Made by a program: the position numbers and the translations under genes. The notes below the pieces were generated by a model. It did no database searches. It worked only from the letters and a program-made list of their open reading frames with translations, and was not told the DNA's origin. Below are positions 17,934-25,607 of a stretch of 62,086 nucleotides of DNA, piece after piece. This stretch comes from JBDSKH01 sp035495435 (GTDB lineage: Bacteria > Actinomycetota > Actinomycetes > Actinomycetales > Microbacteriaceae). Location: contig DATJFV010000028.1 of assembly GCA_035495435.1 (NCBI GenBank), forward strand, positions 1 through 62,086, given 5' to 3'. The first letter of the stretch is position 1; each line of letters starts with the position of its first letter.

Positions 17934-18586
17934 ACCACGTCCTCGCGCTTCGCGCCGTAGAGATGGTTGCCGATGAACGGCTCCACCGCCCACGCCCCGC
18001 GCATCACGGTCTCGTTGCTCGCGTCGATGTACCCGTCGTCGTAGGACGAGCTGGCGCTCAGCGAGTGCCCGATGTTGCTCAGCCGGTCCATCAGCCGGTA
18101 CGGGGTCTTCGCCACCTCCTCGGCGAACACCGCGAACCAGTCGCAGGCCCGCATGCCCGGCCGGGCTGCGGCGAGCACCGTGGCGTGGATGCGCTCGATC
18201 GTCGCGAGCGCCTCGCCCTGGGCCACGTTGGCGCCCTGCTGGAAGCTGCGGGTGCAGTCGCCCCACCAGCCGTCCGCCGTCACCGGGTGCACATCGACCA
18301 TGCCGAGGTCGAGATTCCACAGGGCCCGGTCGCTGGGCACATCGGTGGGATAGCAGTGCATCGTGCCCTCCCCGAAGCCGACCGTCGTCGGCGTCCACAC
18401 GCCGACCGCGCCCTCCTCGAGCACCAGACGGTCGATGATGCGGTGCAGTTCGCGTTCCGTCTGCCCGGGTACGGCGAGCCGGGTGGCCTTCTCGGCGACC
18501 CGGATCGCGATCCGCTGCGCCTCGACGAGGCCGGCGGGCGGCTCGTCGGAGAGGTGCGACTCGTCGGCGGGGGACTGGGCGTTCAT
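17897..18586 (-). CDS. Short M24 (creatinase/Xaa-Pro peptidase fold) hydrolase
   Basis: This 229-aa protein is only the pita-bread catalytic domain of family M24; the N-terminal domain of typical prolidases and creatinases is absent. All five dimetal ligands appear present: D in LWNLDLGMVD, D in WWGDCTRSF, H in LSNIGHSLSA, E in AWAVEPFIG and E in AKREDVVWF. Substrates of the family range from Xaa-Pro peptides to creatine and ectoine, so the reaction is open. Start ATG 18586 overlaps the previous stop (ATGA) and follows a Shine-Dalgarno (GGAGAA). Its place in a sugar/ECF operon suggests hydrolysis of an amide or C-N bond in a small imported molecule; that is inference. Confidence 0.88.
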   Translation of the reverse strand: MNAQSPADESHLSDEPPAGLVEAQRIAIRVAEKATRLAVPGQTERELHRIIDRLVLEEGAVGVWTPTTVGFGEGTMHCYPTDVPSDRALWNLDLGMVDVHPVTADGWWGDCTRSFQQGANVAQGEALATIERIHATVLAAARPGMRACDWFAVFAEEVAKTPYRLMDRLSNIGHSLSASSSYDDGYIDASNETVMRGAWAVEPFIGNHLYGAKREDVVWFGPTRCTVIS

Positions 18587-19341
18587 GCGTTCTCCTTGTT
18601 CGCGTTCGCGAGCCATGTGATGAGGCTCTGCCAGAGCGGATCGAAGCCCTCCCATTCGAGGAACTCCTGCGGCAGCCAGTGGGGGCCCATGTCGCTGGCG
18701 AACGCCGCGACCCGGCCGGAACCCGACGAGCCGACCACCAGCAGAGGCCGGCCGTCGACCGCGATCAGGGTCTCGGTCGCCGGGCGGGCGGTGAGCCGCT
18801 GGTACCCGAGCAGGTGCGGGAACTCGGCGGGCACGTTCGCGATCGCCGGATGCCGGGTCAGCAACCGGGGGACGACGCCCTGCGGGGTCTCCTCGCGGTC
18901 GTCGCCGGCCTCCAGGATGACGGGCAGGACGGGGGCGAGGGCCGTCGAACGGTAGTTGGCCTTCGCCTCGATGCCCTGGAAGCTCAGGTATCCGCCGACC
19001 ATGAGCAGCGATCCGCCGCCCCGCACCCAGTCGGCGAGCACGCCGAGGCGATCCGGCATCCGCTGACCCCGCGCGAAGACGCGCGCCGGCAGGAGGAGGG
19101 TGTTGGCCCCGATGTCGCTGAGCACGACCACGTCGTAGCGCGACAGCTCCTCGGCCGTCTCCGGGAATCGGTCGGCCGCCACGTGGTTCGGCATGAAGTC
19201 GACCTCGTGCCCGCCGCGCTCGACGGCCGCGATGAAGTGCTCAGCCCCCTCCTCGTAGGACGACGTGTAAAAGCTGTCAAAGCCCTTCGTGTGGATCGAG
19301 GTCGTCGACCACGACTCCCCCGCCAGCAAGATCCGTGCCAT
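18583..19341 (-). CDS. GATase1-like protein (putative glutamine amidotransferase, PF07090 type)
   Basis: A 252-aa flavodoxin/GATase1-like protein starting MARILLAGESWSTTSIHTKG, typical of the PF07090 family. The fold elements DVVVLSDIGANTLLLP, GSLLMVGGYLSFQGIEAKAN and LLVVGSSGSGRVAAFASDMG are visible. No nucleophile-elbow cysteine is seen at the usual place, so amidotransferase activity is doubtful. The family's role is not known to me beyond frequent association with sugar and nucleoside genes. It sits between BtpA and M24 in the same operon. Confidence 0.85.
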   Translation of the reverse strand: MARILLAGESWSTTSIHTKGFDSFYTSSYEEGAEHFIAAVERGGHEVDFMPNHVAADRFPETAEELSRYDVVVLSDIGANTLLLPARVFARGQRMPDRLGVLADWVRGGGSLLMVGGYLSFQGIEAKANYRSTALAPVLPVILEAGDDREETPQGVVPRLLTRHPAIANVPAEFPHLLGYQRLTARPATETLIAVDGRPLLVVGSSGSGRVAAFASDMGPHWLPQEFLEWEGFDPLWQSLITWLANANKENA

Positions 19342-19367
19342 GGTGTTCCCTTCTTCTGCGGTGTCGA

Positions 19368-20111
19368 TCAGGCGGCCGTGCGCACGGCCCGGATCGCGGT
19401 CATGAATTCGGAGACGCGATCGCCCGTCACGTCGCCGGTGTCGGTGCGGCTGTCCTTCAGGGCGCTGCCGACGATGACGGCTTCGACGTCGGCAAGCTGC
19501 TCGGCGACGGTCTCGGGGGTGACCCCGGCCCCGATGACGAGGGGGAACCCGGTGCCGACGGCACGCCGGAACTCGGCCACCTTCGCCCGCGGCGTCTCCA
19601 GGCCCGTGCCCTCCCCGGTCACCACGATCGCGTCGCAGCGCTCCACCGCAAGAGCCAGATCCTCCTCGAGCGGGCGGCCCGACAGATAGGGCTGGTACTT
19701 GAAGCGCACCCCTCCGAGCACCAGAACATCTGCGCGGGCCCGCTGGGCGGCGAGCTCGTCGGCGAAAGCGGCGTCGTCATCCGGCGGCAGGTGACCGGCC
19801 ACCGAGTCGAGCTGCACGAACGTCGCCCCGAACTCGCGGGCCAATTCGAACGCACGGGCGTCGTCGCGCAGGACGTTGACGCCGAAGACGACCTCGGGGC
19901 GCTGCGCGCGCAGGTACTCGAGCGTCTCGACGACATCGTCGACCTCGCCGAAGTAGTTCTCGACGATGATCGCGTCGACGCCGCCCTGCCACAGCAGGTC
20001 GATCTCGCGGCGGGCGCGCTCCTGACGGTCGGCGCGATCCTCACCCGCCAGGTGCAGCATCGCGAAAACGGCGGGGCCGTGCGGGAACGCAGCGGCGAAG
20101 GTGGTGCTCAT
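19368..20111 (-). CDS. BtpA/SgcQ family TIM-barrel protein
   Basis: This 247-aa protein has the BtpA/SgcQ (PF03437) pattern: VFAMLHLAG at the N-terminus, QGGVDAIIVENYFGEV, FGVNVLRDDARAFELAREFGA, and the phosphate-binding-like LVIGAGVTPETVAEQLADV followed by VIVGSALKD. The C-terminal GxG/VGSALK pattern is that of phosphate-binding TIM barrels, so it probably acts on a phosphorylated sugar-like ligand. The photosystem-I role named for BtpA cannot apply here. A 26-nt gap to the next gene and a 52-nt gap to the ATPase gene keep it in the operon. The reaction is unknown. Confidence 0.88.
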   Translation of the reverse strand: MSTTFAAAFPHGPAVFAMLHLAGEDRADRQERARREIDLLWQGGVDAIIVENYFGEVDDVVETLEYLRAQRPEVVFGVNVLRDDARAFELAREFGATFVQLDSVAGHLPPDDDAAFADELAAQRARADVLVLGGVRFKYQPYLSGRPLEEDLALAVERCDAIVVTGEGTGLETPRAKVAEFRRAVGTGFPLVIGAGVTPETVAEQLADVEAVIVGSALKDSRTDTGDVTGDRVSEFMTAIRAVRTAA

Positions 20112-20163
20112 GCGGTGAAGCTCCTCAGGGTCGGGGTGTACGAGGTGTACCGGGTCATGGGGG

Positions 20164-20955
20164 TCACGGGATGGCCGCCACGACGTCGTCGATGGTCACG
20201 ACGCGGTCGCCCAGCCGCAGATCGCGGGCGAGCTGAGCCGGATCGGGGCGCTTCAGGCGGGCCTGCGCAAGGACATCGTCGTCGCCGAAGACATCGGCGA
20301 GCTCGCCGTCGGCGACGATCCGGCCCTGGGCCATCGCGACCACGCGTGTGAACGCGTCGGTCACGAAACGCATGTCATGCGTGATCGTCACAACCGTCAC
20401 CCCGTCCCGCTCGAGCGAGTCGAGGATGCCGGTGAGCAGGTCGAGCCCGCGGGTGTCGAGACCCGCCGTCGGTTCGTCGAGGATGACGTGGCTGCACCCC
20501 GACACCAGCACGGCGGCGATGGCGACGAACTTGCGCACCGCCGAGGGCAGGTCCTTCGGATTGGTGTCCAGATGATCGGTGATGCCGGCCAGCGCGGCGG
20601 CCTGCTCGACCCGCTCGGTGATCATGTCATCCGGCCACTTGAGATAGCGGGGCAGGAACGCGATCTCCGACCGCACATCGGCCGAGAACAGCTGATCGTC
20701 GGGATTCTGGAAGACGTAGCCGACCGACCGGGCGACCTGCGCGGTCGTGCGCCCCGCCGTCGAGACGCCATCGATCAGCACCTCGCCCGCGGTCGGGGTG
20801 AGCAGCGCGTTCATCAGCTTCACCGTCGTCGTCTTGCCCGCACCGTTCTGGCCGACGATCGCGACGCGCTCGCCGGATGCGATCGAGAGATCGACACCGG
20901 CGACAGCACTCGAGCCGTCGGGGTAGGTGAACCGCACATCACGGAGCTCGATCAC
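20164..20955 (-). CDS. ECF transporter ATPase with degenerate signature motif
   Basis: A 263-aa ABC ATPase, the second of an EcfA/EcfA' pair. Walker A is VGQNGAGKTTTV, the Q-loop is FQNPDDQLFS (typical of EcfA), Walker B is HVILDEPTAGLD and the switch histidine is in TITHDMR. The ABC signature, normally LSGGQ, reads LPSAVRKFVAIAAVL, so one of the two composite ATP sites of the heterodimer is probably non-hydrolysing. Asymmetric ABC dimers are known, but this exact change deserves a check. Start ATG 20955 overlaps the preceding ATPase stop (ATGA). Confidence 0.93.
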   Translation of the reverse strand: MIELRDVRFTYPDGSSAVAGVDLSIASGERVAIVGQNGAGKTTTVKLMNALLTPTAGEVLIDGVSTAGRTTAQVARSVGYVFQNPDDQLFSADVRSEIAFLPRYLKWPDDMITERVEQAAALAGITDHLDTNPKDLPSAVRKFVAIAAVLVSGCSHVILDEPTAGLDTRGLDLLTGILDSLERDGVTVVTITHDMRFVTDAFTRVVAMAQGRIVADGELADVFGDDDVLAQARLKRPDPAQLARDLRLGDRVVTIDDVVAAIP

Positions 20956-21809
20956 GATGCCCTCTTCTCGAGACGCTGTCGCACCGCCGCCTGCGCCTCG
21001 GCGCTGGTGATCGGGGTGGAACCGAGCGGCTTGCCCGCGTCGGCGAGACGCCAGGCCAGCTCGGTCACATCGGGTGGCCGCACCCCGAACTCCAGGATGC
21101 GGGGGTCGCTCAGCACGTCACGCGTCGGCCCCGTCAGGGCCACCCGGCCCTCGCTGAGCACCGTGATCGTGTCGGCGTACGTCGCCAGCAGGTCGGTCTT
21201 GTGCTCGACCAGCACGATCGACTTCCCGCGTGCCTTCAGGTCGGCGATGATCTGGAACACCGCCTCCGACGCCTCGGGGTCGAGCTGGGAGGTGGGCTCG
21301 TCGATGATCATCACATCGGCGTCCATCGCGATGATCGACGCGAACGCCACCTTCTGCCGCTGCCCGCCCGACAGGTCGTTCGGGTTCTTGGCGACGATCG
21401 CCTGCAACCCGATCTGCTCGACCACGCGTTCGATGCGCTCGATCATCTCGTCGCGCGGGGTGCCGAGGTTCTCCAGGCCCAGAGCGATCTCCTCGAACAC
21501 CGTGTCACGGATGCCGCTGATCTGGGTGAACGGGTTGTCGAAGACGCAGCCCACGGCGCGCGAGAGGTCAGCGGGCTCCCACTCGAGGAGCGGCCGGCCG
21601 AGCACCTCGACCTCCCCGGTCAGCTGACCGGTGTGGAAGTGCGGGATGATCCCGCGCAGCAGCGCGCACAGCGTGCTCTTGCCGCTCGCGTTGAGACCGA
21701 CGACGCCGTGCAGGCCGCCGGACGCGAGCTCGAGGGTCACCCCGTCGAGGGCGGAGCGGTCGGCGTAGGCGTAGGTGAAGCGCACATCGCGCAGGGATGC
21801 TAGAACCAT
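20952..21809 (-). CDS. ECF transporter ATPase with canonical signature
   Basis: A 285-aa ABC ATPase. Walker A is VGLNASGKSTLC, the Q-loop region is FDNPFTQISG, the signature is LSGGQRQKVAFA, Walker B is VMIIDEPTSQLD and the switch histidine is in VEHKTDLLA. It pairs with the following ATPase to power the ECF importer. The ATG at 21809 lies inside the end of the EcfT gene (10-nt overlap). A C-terminal extension of about 35 residues (PPDVTELAWRLADAGKPLGS) is seen in both ATPases and is common in EcfA proteins. Confidence 0.93.
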   Translation of the reverse strand: MVLASLRDVRFTYAYADRSALDGVTLELASGGLHGVVGLNASGKSTLCALLRGIIPHFHTGQLTGEVEVLGRPLLEWEPADLSRAVGCVFDNPFTQISGIRDTVFEEIALGLENLGTPRDEMIERIERVVEQIGLQAIVAKNPNDLSGGQRQKVAFASIIAMDADVMIIDEPTSQLDPEASEAVFQIIADLKARGKSIVLVEHKTDLLATYADTITVLSEGRVALTGPTRDVLSDPRILEFGVRPPDVTELAWRLADAGKPLGSTPITSAEAQAAVRQRLEKRAS

Positions 21810-22603
21810 CCGAGCACCCCTCCCGTGATCGCGGCGGCGGCCAGCAGCGCGCAGAGCACGACGACCACTCGCTCCCCGGCGGCGGTCGGGGGCAGCAGCA
21901 CCAAGCTCGTGCGGGGGCCGTGCGCGTTGAACGCGCGGGCATCGAGCGCGATGGCGCGCTCCTCGGTCGCCGACATCGCGCTGAGGAACACCGGTGCCAG
22001 GACGGGGAAGAACGCCTTGGCACGGACCAGCAGGTTGCCCTCGGTCTCGATGCCGCGCGCCTTCTGCGCATCCATCACCGCACGGGCGGTCGTCCCGAGG
22101 TCGGTGATCGCCTGGAAGGAGGCGAGCACCACGTAGCTGGCGCGCGGGCTCACACCCAGCCGCTCGAGGGCCAGGGTGAAGCGGCGCATGGGCACCAGCG
22201 TGAAGAACAGAGTCACCGCCCCGCAGATGGCCATGACCACCGTGGAGAAGCGAAGGCCGTCGAGCACGCCCTCCTCCGTGACGGCAATCGGCCCGAGCGG
22301 AATCCACACGGTCTCTCCCTTGATGAGCAGGGCACGCAGCACGAACAGCAGCAGTCCGACCACGAGCCAGAGTTTGAGGATGAGGACCAGATACGTCCGG
22401 CCCTTGCCCGCGAGGAACGCGAGCAGCACGAAGACCGCCGCCACCACCACCGGCGCCACCCAGCCATCGACAGCGACAGCGACGACGGCGACGAAGGTGA
22501 TCGACAGCAGCATCGTGATCGGGTTGAGGTCGAGGATGGGGTTTCCGAGGGTCACAGGCCGCCGGTAGTCGCCGGCGGTGGTGAGCGGCGGTCGCGTGCT
22601 CAT
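21800..22603 (-). CDS. ECF transporter transmembrane coupling protein (EcfT)
   Basis: A 267-aa membrane protein with about five to six helices (VVVAAVFVLLAFLAG, LILKLWLVVGLLLFVLRA and others). It has the two cytoplasmic coupling helices with Ala-Arg-Gly-type motifs: DAQKARGIETEG (family AxRARG) and ALDARAFNAHGP. These helices contact the ATPases and transmit motion to the S component. The start ATG 22603 overlaps the S-component stop by 4 nt. Together with the S gene and two ATPases this is a complete, dedicated (group I) ECF importer. Confidence 0.93.
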   Translation of the reverse strand: MSTRPPLTTAGDYRRPVTLGNPILDLNPITMLLSITFVAVVAVAVDGWVAPVVVAAVFVLLAFLAGKGRTYLVLILKLWLVVGLLLFVLRALLIKGETVWIPLGPIAVTEEGVLDGLRFSTVVMAICGAVTLFFTLVPMRRFTLALERLGVSPRASYVVLASFQAITDLGTTARAVMDAQKARGIETEGNLLVRAKAFFPVLAPVFLSAMSATEERAIALDARAFNAHGPRTSLVLLPPTAAGERVVVVLCALLAAAAITGGVLGWF

Positions 22604-23250
22604 GCCTTGGCGCTGTCCGCGACCGGGGCGGGCTTGTTCGGGTTGGGCTGACCGAGGTAGACCCAGCCGAGTGGCAGCTTGACCAGCAGGCGCTTCGAGA
22701 TGCCCTTGATGATGAAGTACACGATCATCACGGTCGGCACCTTGTCGAGGACGTCCATGGGGATCTGCGCCACGAAGTTGGCGGTGTTCACGTCGAGACC
22801 CAGAGCCGTCAGCGCGCCGACGACGATGGCGCCGCCGCCGACCGCGAGGCCGCCGAAGACCCAGATGGTGATCAGGGCGCCGAAGAATCCGCCGATGAAC
22901 GCGAACCCGAGGGAGGACAGCAGCGTCTTCCACCACGAGCGGAACACGCCGAGCCGGCCGAAGTATCCGGCCAGCAGACCGAAGGCCACGTTGAGCACCG
23001 CGAAGGCGAACGTGGGCGGCGAGGTGATCGAGTTGATCGCGTTCGAGAGCAGGCCGACCAGGGCGCCCGGCAGGCCACCGCAGATCGCGCCGACCAGGAT
23101 GGTGCCGATGCTGTCGAGGTAGATGGGCAGCTTCAGCAGCAGGGCGATCTGCCCGCCGACGAAGTTGATCGCCACGCCGATCGGAATCAGGAACAGCGTG
23201 AGGCGACCGTAGCCCCGCATCAGTGTTGCGAACTTGCCGTTGGATGCCAT
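22600..23250 (-). CDS. ECF transporter S component, substrate unknown
   Basis: This 216-aa protein has six hydrophobic segments and begins YGRLTLFLIPIGVAINFVGG. The segment LLKLPIYLDSIGTILVGAIC and the glycine-rich CGGLPGALVGLLSNAI are typical of ECF S components. It binds the small-molecule substrate and confers specificity. It does not look like the biotin (BioY) or cobalt (CbiM) types; beyond that I cannot assign a ligand. Given the kinase and phosphatase neighbours, a sugar- or nucleoside-like vitamin precursor is possible. Confidence 0.9.
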   Translation of the reverse strand: MASNGKFATLMRGYGRLTLFLIPIGVAINFVGGQIALLLKLPIYLDSIGTILVGAICGGLPGALVGLLSNAINSITSPPTFAFAVLNVAFGLLAGYFGRLGVFRSWWKTLLSSLGFAFIGGFFGALITIWVFGGLAVGGGAIVVGALTALGLDVNTANFVAQIPMDVLDKVPTVMIVYFIIKGISKRLLVKLPLGWVYLGQPNPNKPAPVADSAKA

Positions 23251-23294
23251 CGTTGGCGTCCTTTCTCTTTATGCCGGAGGGGTACCGGCGGTGG

Positions 23295-24230
23295 TCATGT
23301 GGTGGCGGATCGGACCGCGAGCGACTCGCGGAAGGCCTCGACGTCGGCGCGGGTGGCGCGGCCGGCGCGCGCACCCACCTTGGTGACGGCGCGGGTCGCG
23401 GCGGCGTTGGCGAACTCGGCCGCGGATCGCGGGTCGCCGCTCTCGGAGAGGGCGAAGAGGAACGAGCTGGTGAAGGTGTCCCCGGCTCCGGTCACATCGA
23501 CGACGGGCACCGTGATGCCGGGCACGACGTGGACGCCGTCGCGGGTGTGCAGTTCGCATCCGTCGCTGTCGCGCGTCACGACCACCGCGCTGGCGCCCCC
23601 GGCGAGCAGCCCCTCGATCGAGTCGCCGGTCGCCGCGAGGCGCTGGGCGCCGAGCGAGTTCATGAACAGGATGTCGCAGTGCGCCAGCAGGCCCGAACCC
23701 TGGTTCTCGGCGTTGTAGACATCGAGATCGACGACGATCCGGGTGCCCCGCGCGCGGAACGATTCGAGCACCTCGGATGCGCGAAGCTCGCCCATGCGGA
23801 ACGGCTTGGCGTCGGTGAGGGTGGTCACCAGGAACTCGGCCTCGGCGATGTGCTCGAAGGCCTCGGGCGTGATCTCGGTGTGCGTGATGCCGAGCGTCGG
23901 GATGAGCACGATGTGCTGCTCGCCCGACAGCAGCACGATGCACCGCGAGTCGGGGACGGTCTCGTCGAAGATCACGTGGCGGGTGTCGATGCCCTCGTCC
24001 TTCAGCTGCCCCAGCAGCTCCTGCGTGAGCGGCCCAGAGTTCAGCTGCGACATGAACGATGTCGGCATCCCGTAACCGGCGTAGATGGTCGCGGAGTTCG
24101 CGACGCTCCCGCCGAACTGCGACGGCAGGGCGGTGACGATCATCTTGTCGCCCGCGGCCGGGAACGCGGGCGCCCGGTAGTAGTCATCGCGTGCGACGTC
24201 GCCGAAGAAGACGGAGTGCCGGGCGGTCAT
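23295..24230 (-). CDS. PfkB-family carbohydrate/nucleoside kinase
   Basis: A 311-aa ribokinase-like kinase. The N-terminal motif SQFGGSVANSATIYAGYG matches PfkB signature 1. The C-terminal signature 2 is PVVDVTGAGDTFTSSFLFAL, with the catalytic Asp in GAGD. It phosphorylates a sugar or nucleoside, probably the compound brought in by the ECF importer 44 nt downstream. The ATG 24230 overlaps the LacI stop (ATGA), so repressor and kinase are co-translated. The substrate is not predictable from these motifs. Confidence 0.93.
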   Translation of the reverse strand: MTARHSVFFGDVARDDYYRAPAFPAAGDKMIVTALPSQFGGSVANSATIYAGYGMPTSFMSQLNSGPLTQELLGQLKDEGIDTRHVIFDETVPDSRCIVLLSGEQHIVLIPTLGITHTEITPEAFEHIAEAEFLVTTLTDAKPFRMGELRASEVLESFRARGTRIVVDLDVYNAENQGSGLLAHCDILFMNSLGAQRLAATGDSIEGLLAGGASAVVVTRDSDGCELHTRDGVHVVPGITVPVVDVTGAGDTFTSSFLFALSESGDPRSAAEFANAAATRAVTKVGARAGRATRADVEAFRESLAVRSATT

Positions 24231-25228
24231 CGCACTGCCCCGGTGGATCCGCGCACGATGAGTTCGACGGGAAGGAGGGTGCGGCCCGCGACGAGCGGCG
24301 TCCCCTCGTCGATCGCGTCGAGCAGCGTGCCCGCGGCGAGCGCGCCCAGCGACTTGGGGTCCTGCCGCACGGTGGTGAGCGCGGGGTAGCTGTACCGGCC
24401 GGAGGAGACGTCGTCGAAGCCGATCACCGACACGTCCTCGGGCGTGCGCACGCCATTGCTGCGCAGGCCGTCGATGGCACCGAGCGCCATCAGGTCGTTG
24501 TGCGCGAAGACCGCCGTGATCTCGCCGCTGGTGAACGCCGCCATCCGCTCCTCGACGGCTCGCCTGCCGCTCTCGGCGGAGTAGTCGCCCTCCGCCGACT
24601 GGGTGCGGCCGCCGACGGGGTGCCAAACCGAGGCGAAGCCTTCGCTGCGCAGCACACTGGTCACGGGTGCGTGCGATCCCGAGATCTCGAGCACGCTGCG
24701 GTGGCCGAGGCCGGCGAGGTGCTCGGCGGCGAGACGACCGCCCGCCTCGTTGTCGGAGACGATCGTGCGCAGTTCGAGCCCGCGCACCTCCTCGTCGACG
24801 AGGACCAGCGGCAGGCCCCGTTCCAGCGCCGTCTTGGTGCGCTCGCCGAGAACGGCACCGGACGCGAACAGGATGCCGTCGACGGCGCGCGAGGCGATCA
24901 TCTCGAGGTACTGTGCCTCGCGCTCGGCGTCGAACCCGGTCGTCGCGAGCATCACGTTGTAGCCGCGGTCGACGGCGGTCGACTCGACGCTCTTGGCGAG
25001 TTCGGCGAAGTACTCGATCGCGATGTCGGGGACGACGAGGGCGATGATGCTGGTGCGGCCGAGCGCGAGACTCTGCGCGGCGCGGGTCGGGACGTAGTCC
25101 AGTTCCGCCATCGCCTGCAGCACGCGCGCGCGAACGGATTCGCTGACGGCACGCTTGCCGCTGATGGTGTGCGACACCGTGGTCGGACTGACTCCGGCCA
25201 GGCGGGCCACGTCGGAGATGGATACCAC
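24227..25228 (-). CDS. LacI family transcriptional regulator
   Basis: A 333-aa LacI/GalR repressor. The HTH is SISDVARLAGVSPTTVSHTI and the hinge helix segment is RAAQSLALGRTSI. The periplasmic-binding-protein-like effector domain contains ITAVFAHNDLMALGAIDGLR and VSVIGFDDVSSGRYSYPALT. It heads the operon and represses its own promoter through two operators just downstream of the -10 box. The start GTG 25228 has the Shine-Dalgarno AGAGGAG about 3 nt upstream. The frame is open further upstream, but that part is promoter DNA. Confidence 0.95.
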   Translation of the reverse strand: MVSISDVARLAGVSPTTVSHTISGKRAVSESVRARVLQAMAELDYVPTRAAQSLALGRTSIIALVVPDIAIEYFAELAKSVESTAVDRGYNVMLATTGFDAEREAQYLEMIASRAVDGILFASGAVLGERTKTALERGLPLVLVDEEVRGLELRTIVSDNEAGGRLAAEHLAGLGHRSVLEISGSHAPVTSVLRSEGFASVWHPVGGRTQSAEGDYSAESGRRAVEERMAAFTSGEITAVFAHNDLMALGAIDGLRSNGVRTPEDVSVIGFDDVSSGRYSYPALTTVRQDPKSLGALAAGTLLDAIDEGTPLVAGRTLLPVELIVRGSTGAVR

Positions 25229-25257
25229 GTGCTCCTCTTTCGAACGTCGGTGTTCTG

Positions 25258-25318
25258 CAAAGCGCTTTGGCAAACCGCTTTGGATGGGAGCATAGGGGCG
25301 CTCTGCGCAGAAGCGCAA
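25258..25318 (-). promoter_or_regulatory. Autoregulated promoter of the LacI/ECF operon with two LacI operators
   Basis: On the minus strand a -35 TTGCGC (25318-25313) and a -10 TATGCT (25294-25289) lie 18 bp apart. Immediately downstream, over the expected start site, are a perfect 12-bp palindrome CAAAGCGCTTTG (25258-25269) and a near copy CAAACCGCTTTG (25271-25282). Their centres are 13 bp apart. Both have the central CG step typical of LacI-family operators. Confidence 0.85.
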
Positions 25319-25473
25319 GAGGTCCCGGCGAAATCGCCGCCCCGAAGGCCCGCACGTGCCGACCGTGCGGCGGGCGCCACGCGCCGCCGGTGCGTGGATC
25401 CCACCCCACGGCGAGTGCGAGAGGAATAACCGCTCCACGGCGCGCACGTGTGGGGTTCCCGACCGCACGCACG

Positions 25474-25486
25474 TAATATGTGACAC
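25474..25486 (+). promoter_or_regulatory. -10 box and candidate GntR operator, site A
   Basis: TAATAT (25474-25479) is a good -10 box, and the core TGTGACAC (25479-25486) runs directly out of it. The combined TAATATGTGACA resembles site B (TAAAATGTGATA) upstream of the ABC importer. Upstream, 25319-25473 holds no gene or clear repeat that I can see; it is the spacer between the two divergent promoters. Confidence 0.55.
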
Positions 25487-25535
25487 GCGACTGATCCACC
25501 CTGACGCAGAGACGCATCAACCCCGGAGGACCGCC

Positions 25536-25607
25536 ATGCCCCTATTCCCGGCCCTGCTCGCACGCGGAGCGGCGCGATGGCGTCGACTGAGCGGAGCGAC
25601 GCGATGA
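25536..25607 (+). CDS. Possible 23-residue leader peptide ahead of first Gfo/Idh gene
   Basis: ATG 25536 has the best Shine-Dalgarno of the region (GGAGG at 25525-25529, 6-nt spacer). The frame reads MPLFPALLARGAARWRRLSG and ends in ATR. Its TGA overlaps the ATG of the oxidoreductase gene (ATGA). The peptide has no recognised domain; it is Arg/Ala-rich. It could serve to hand ribosomes to the next gene or to regulate it. I cannot exclude that it is not translated into a functional product. Confidence 0.4.
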   Translation: MPLFPALLARGAARWRRLSGATR

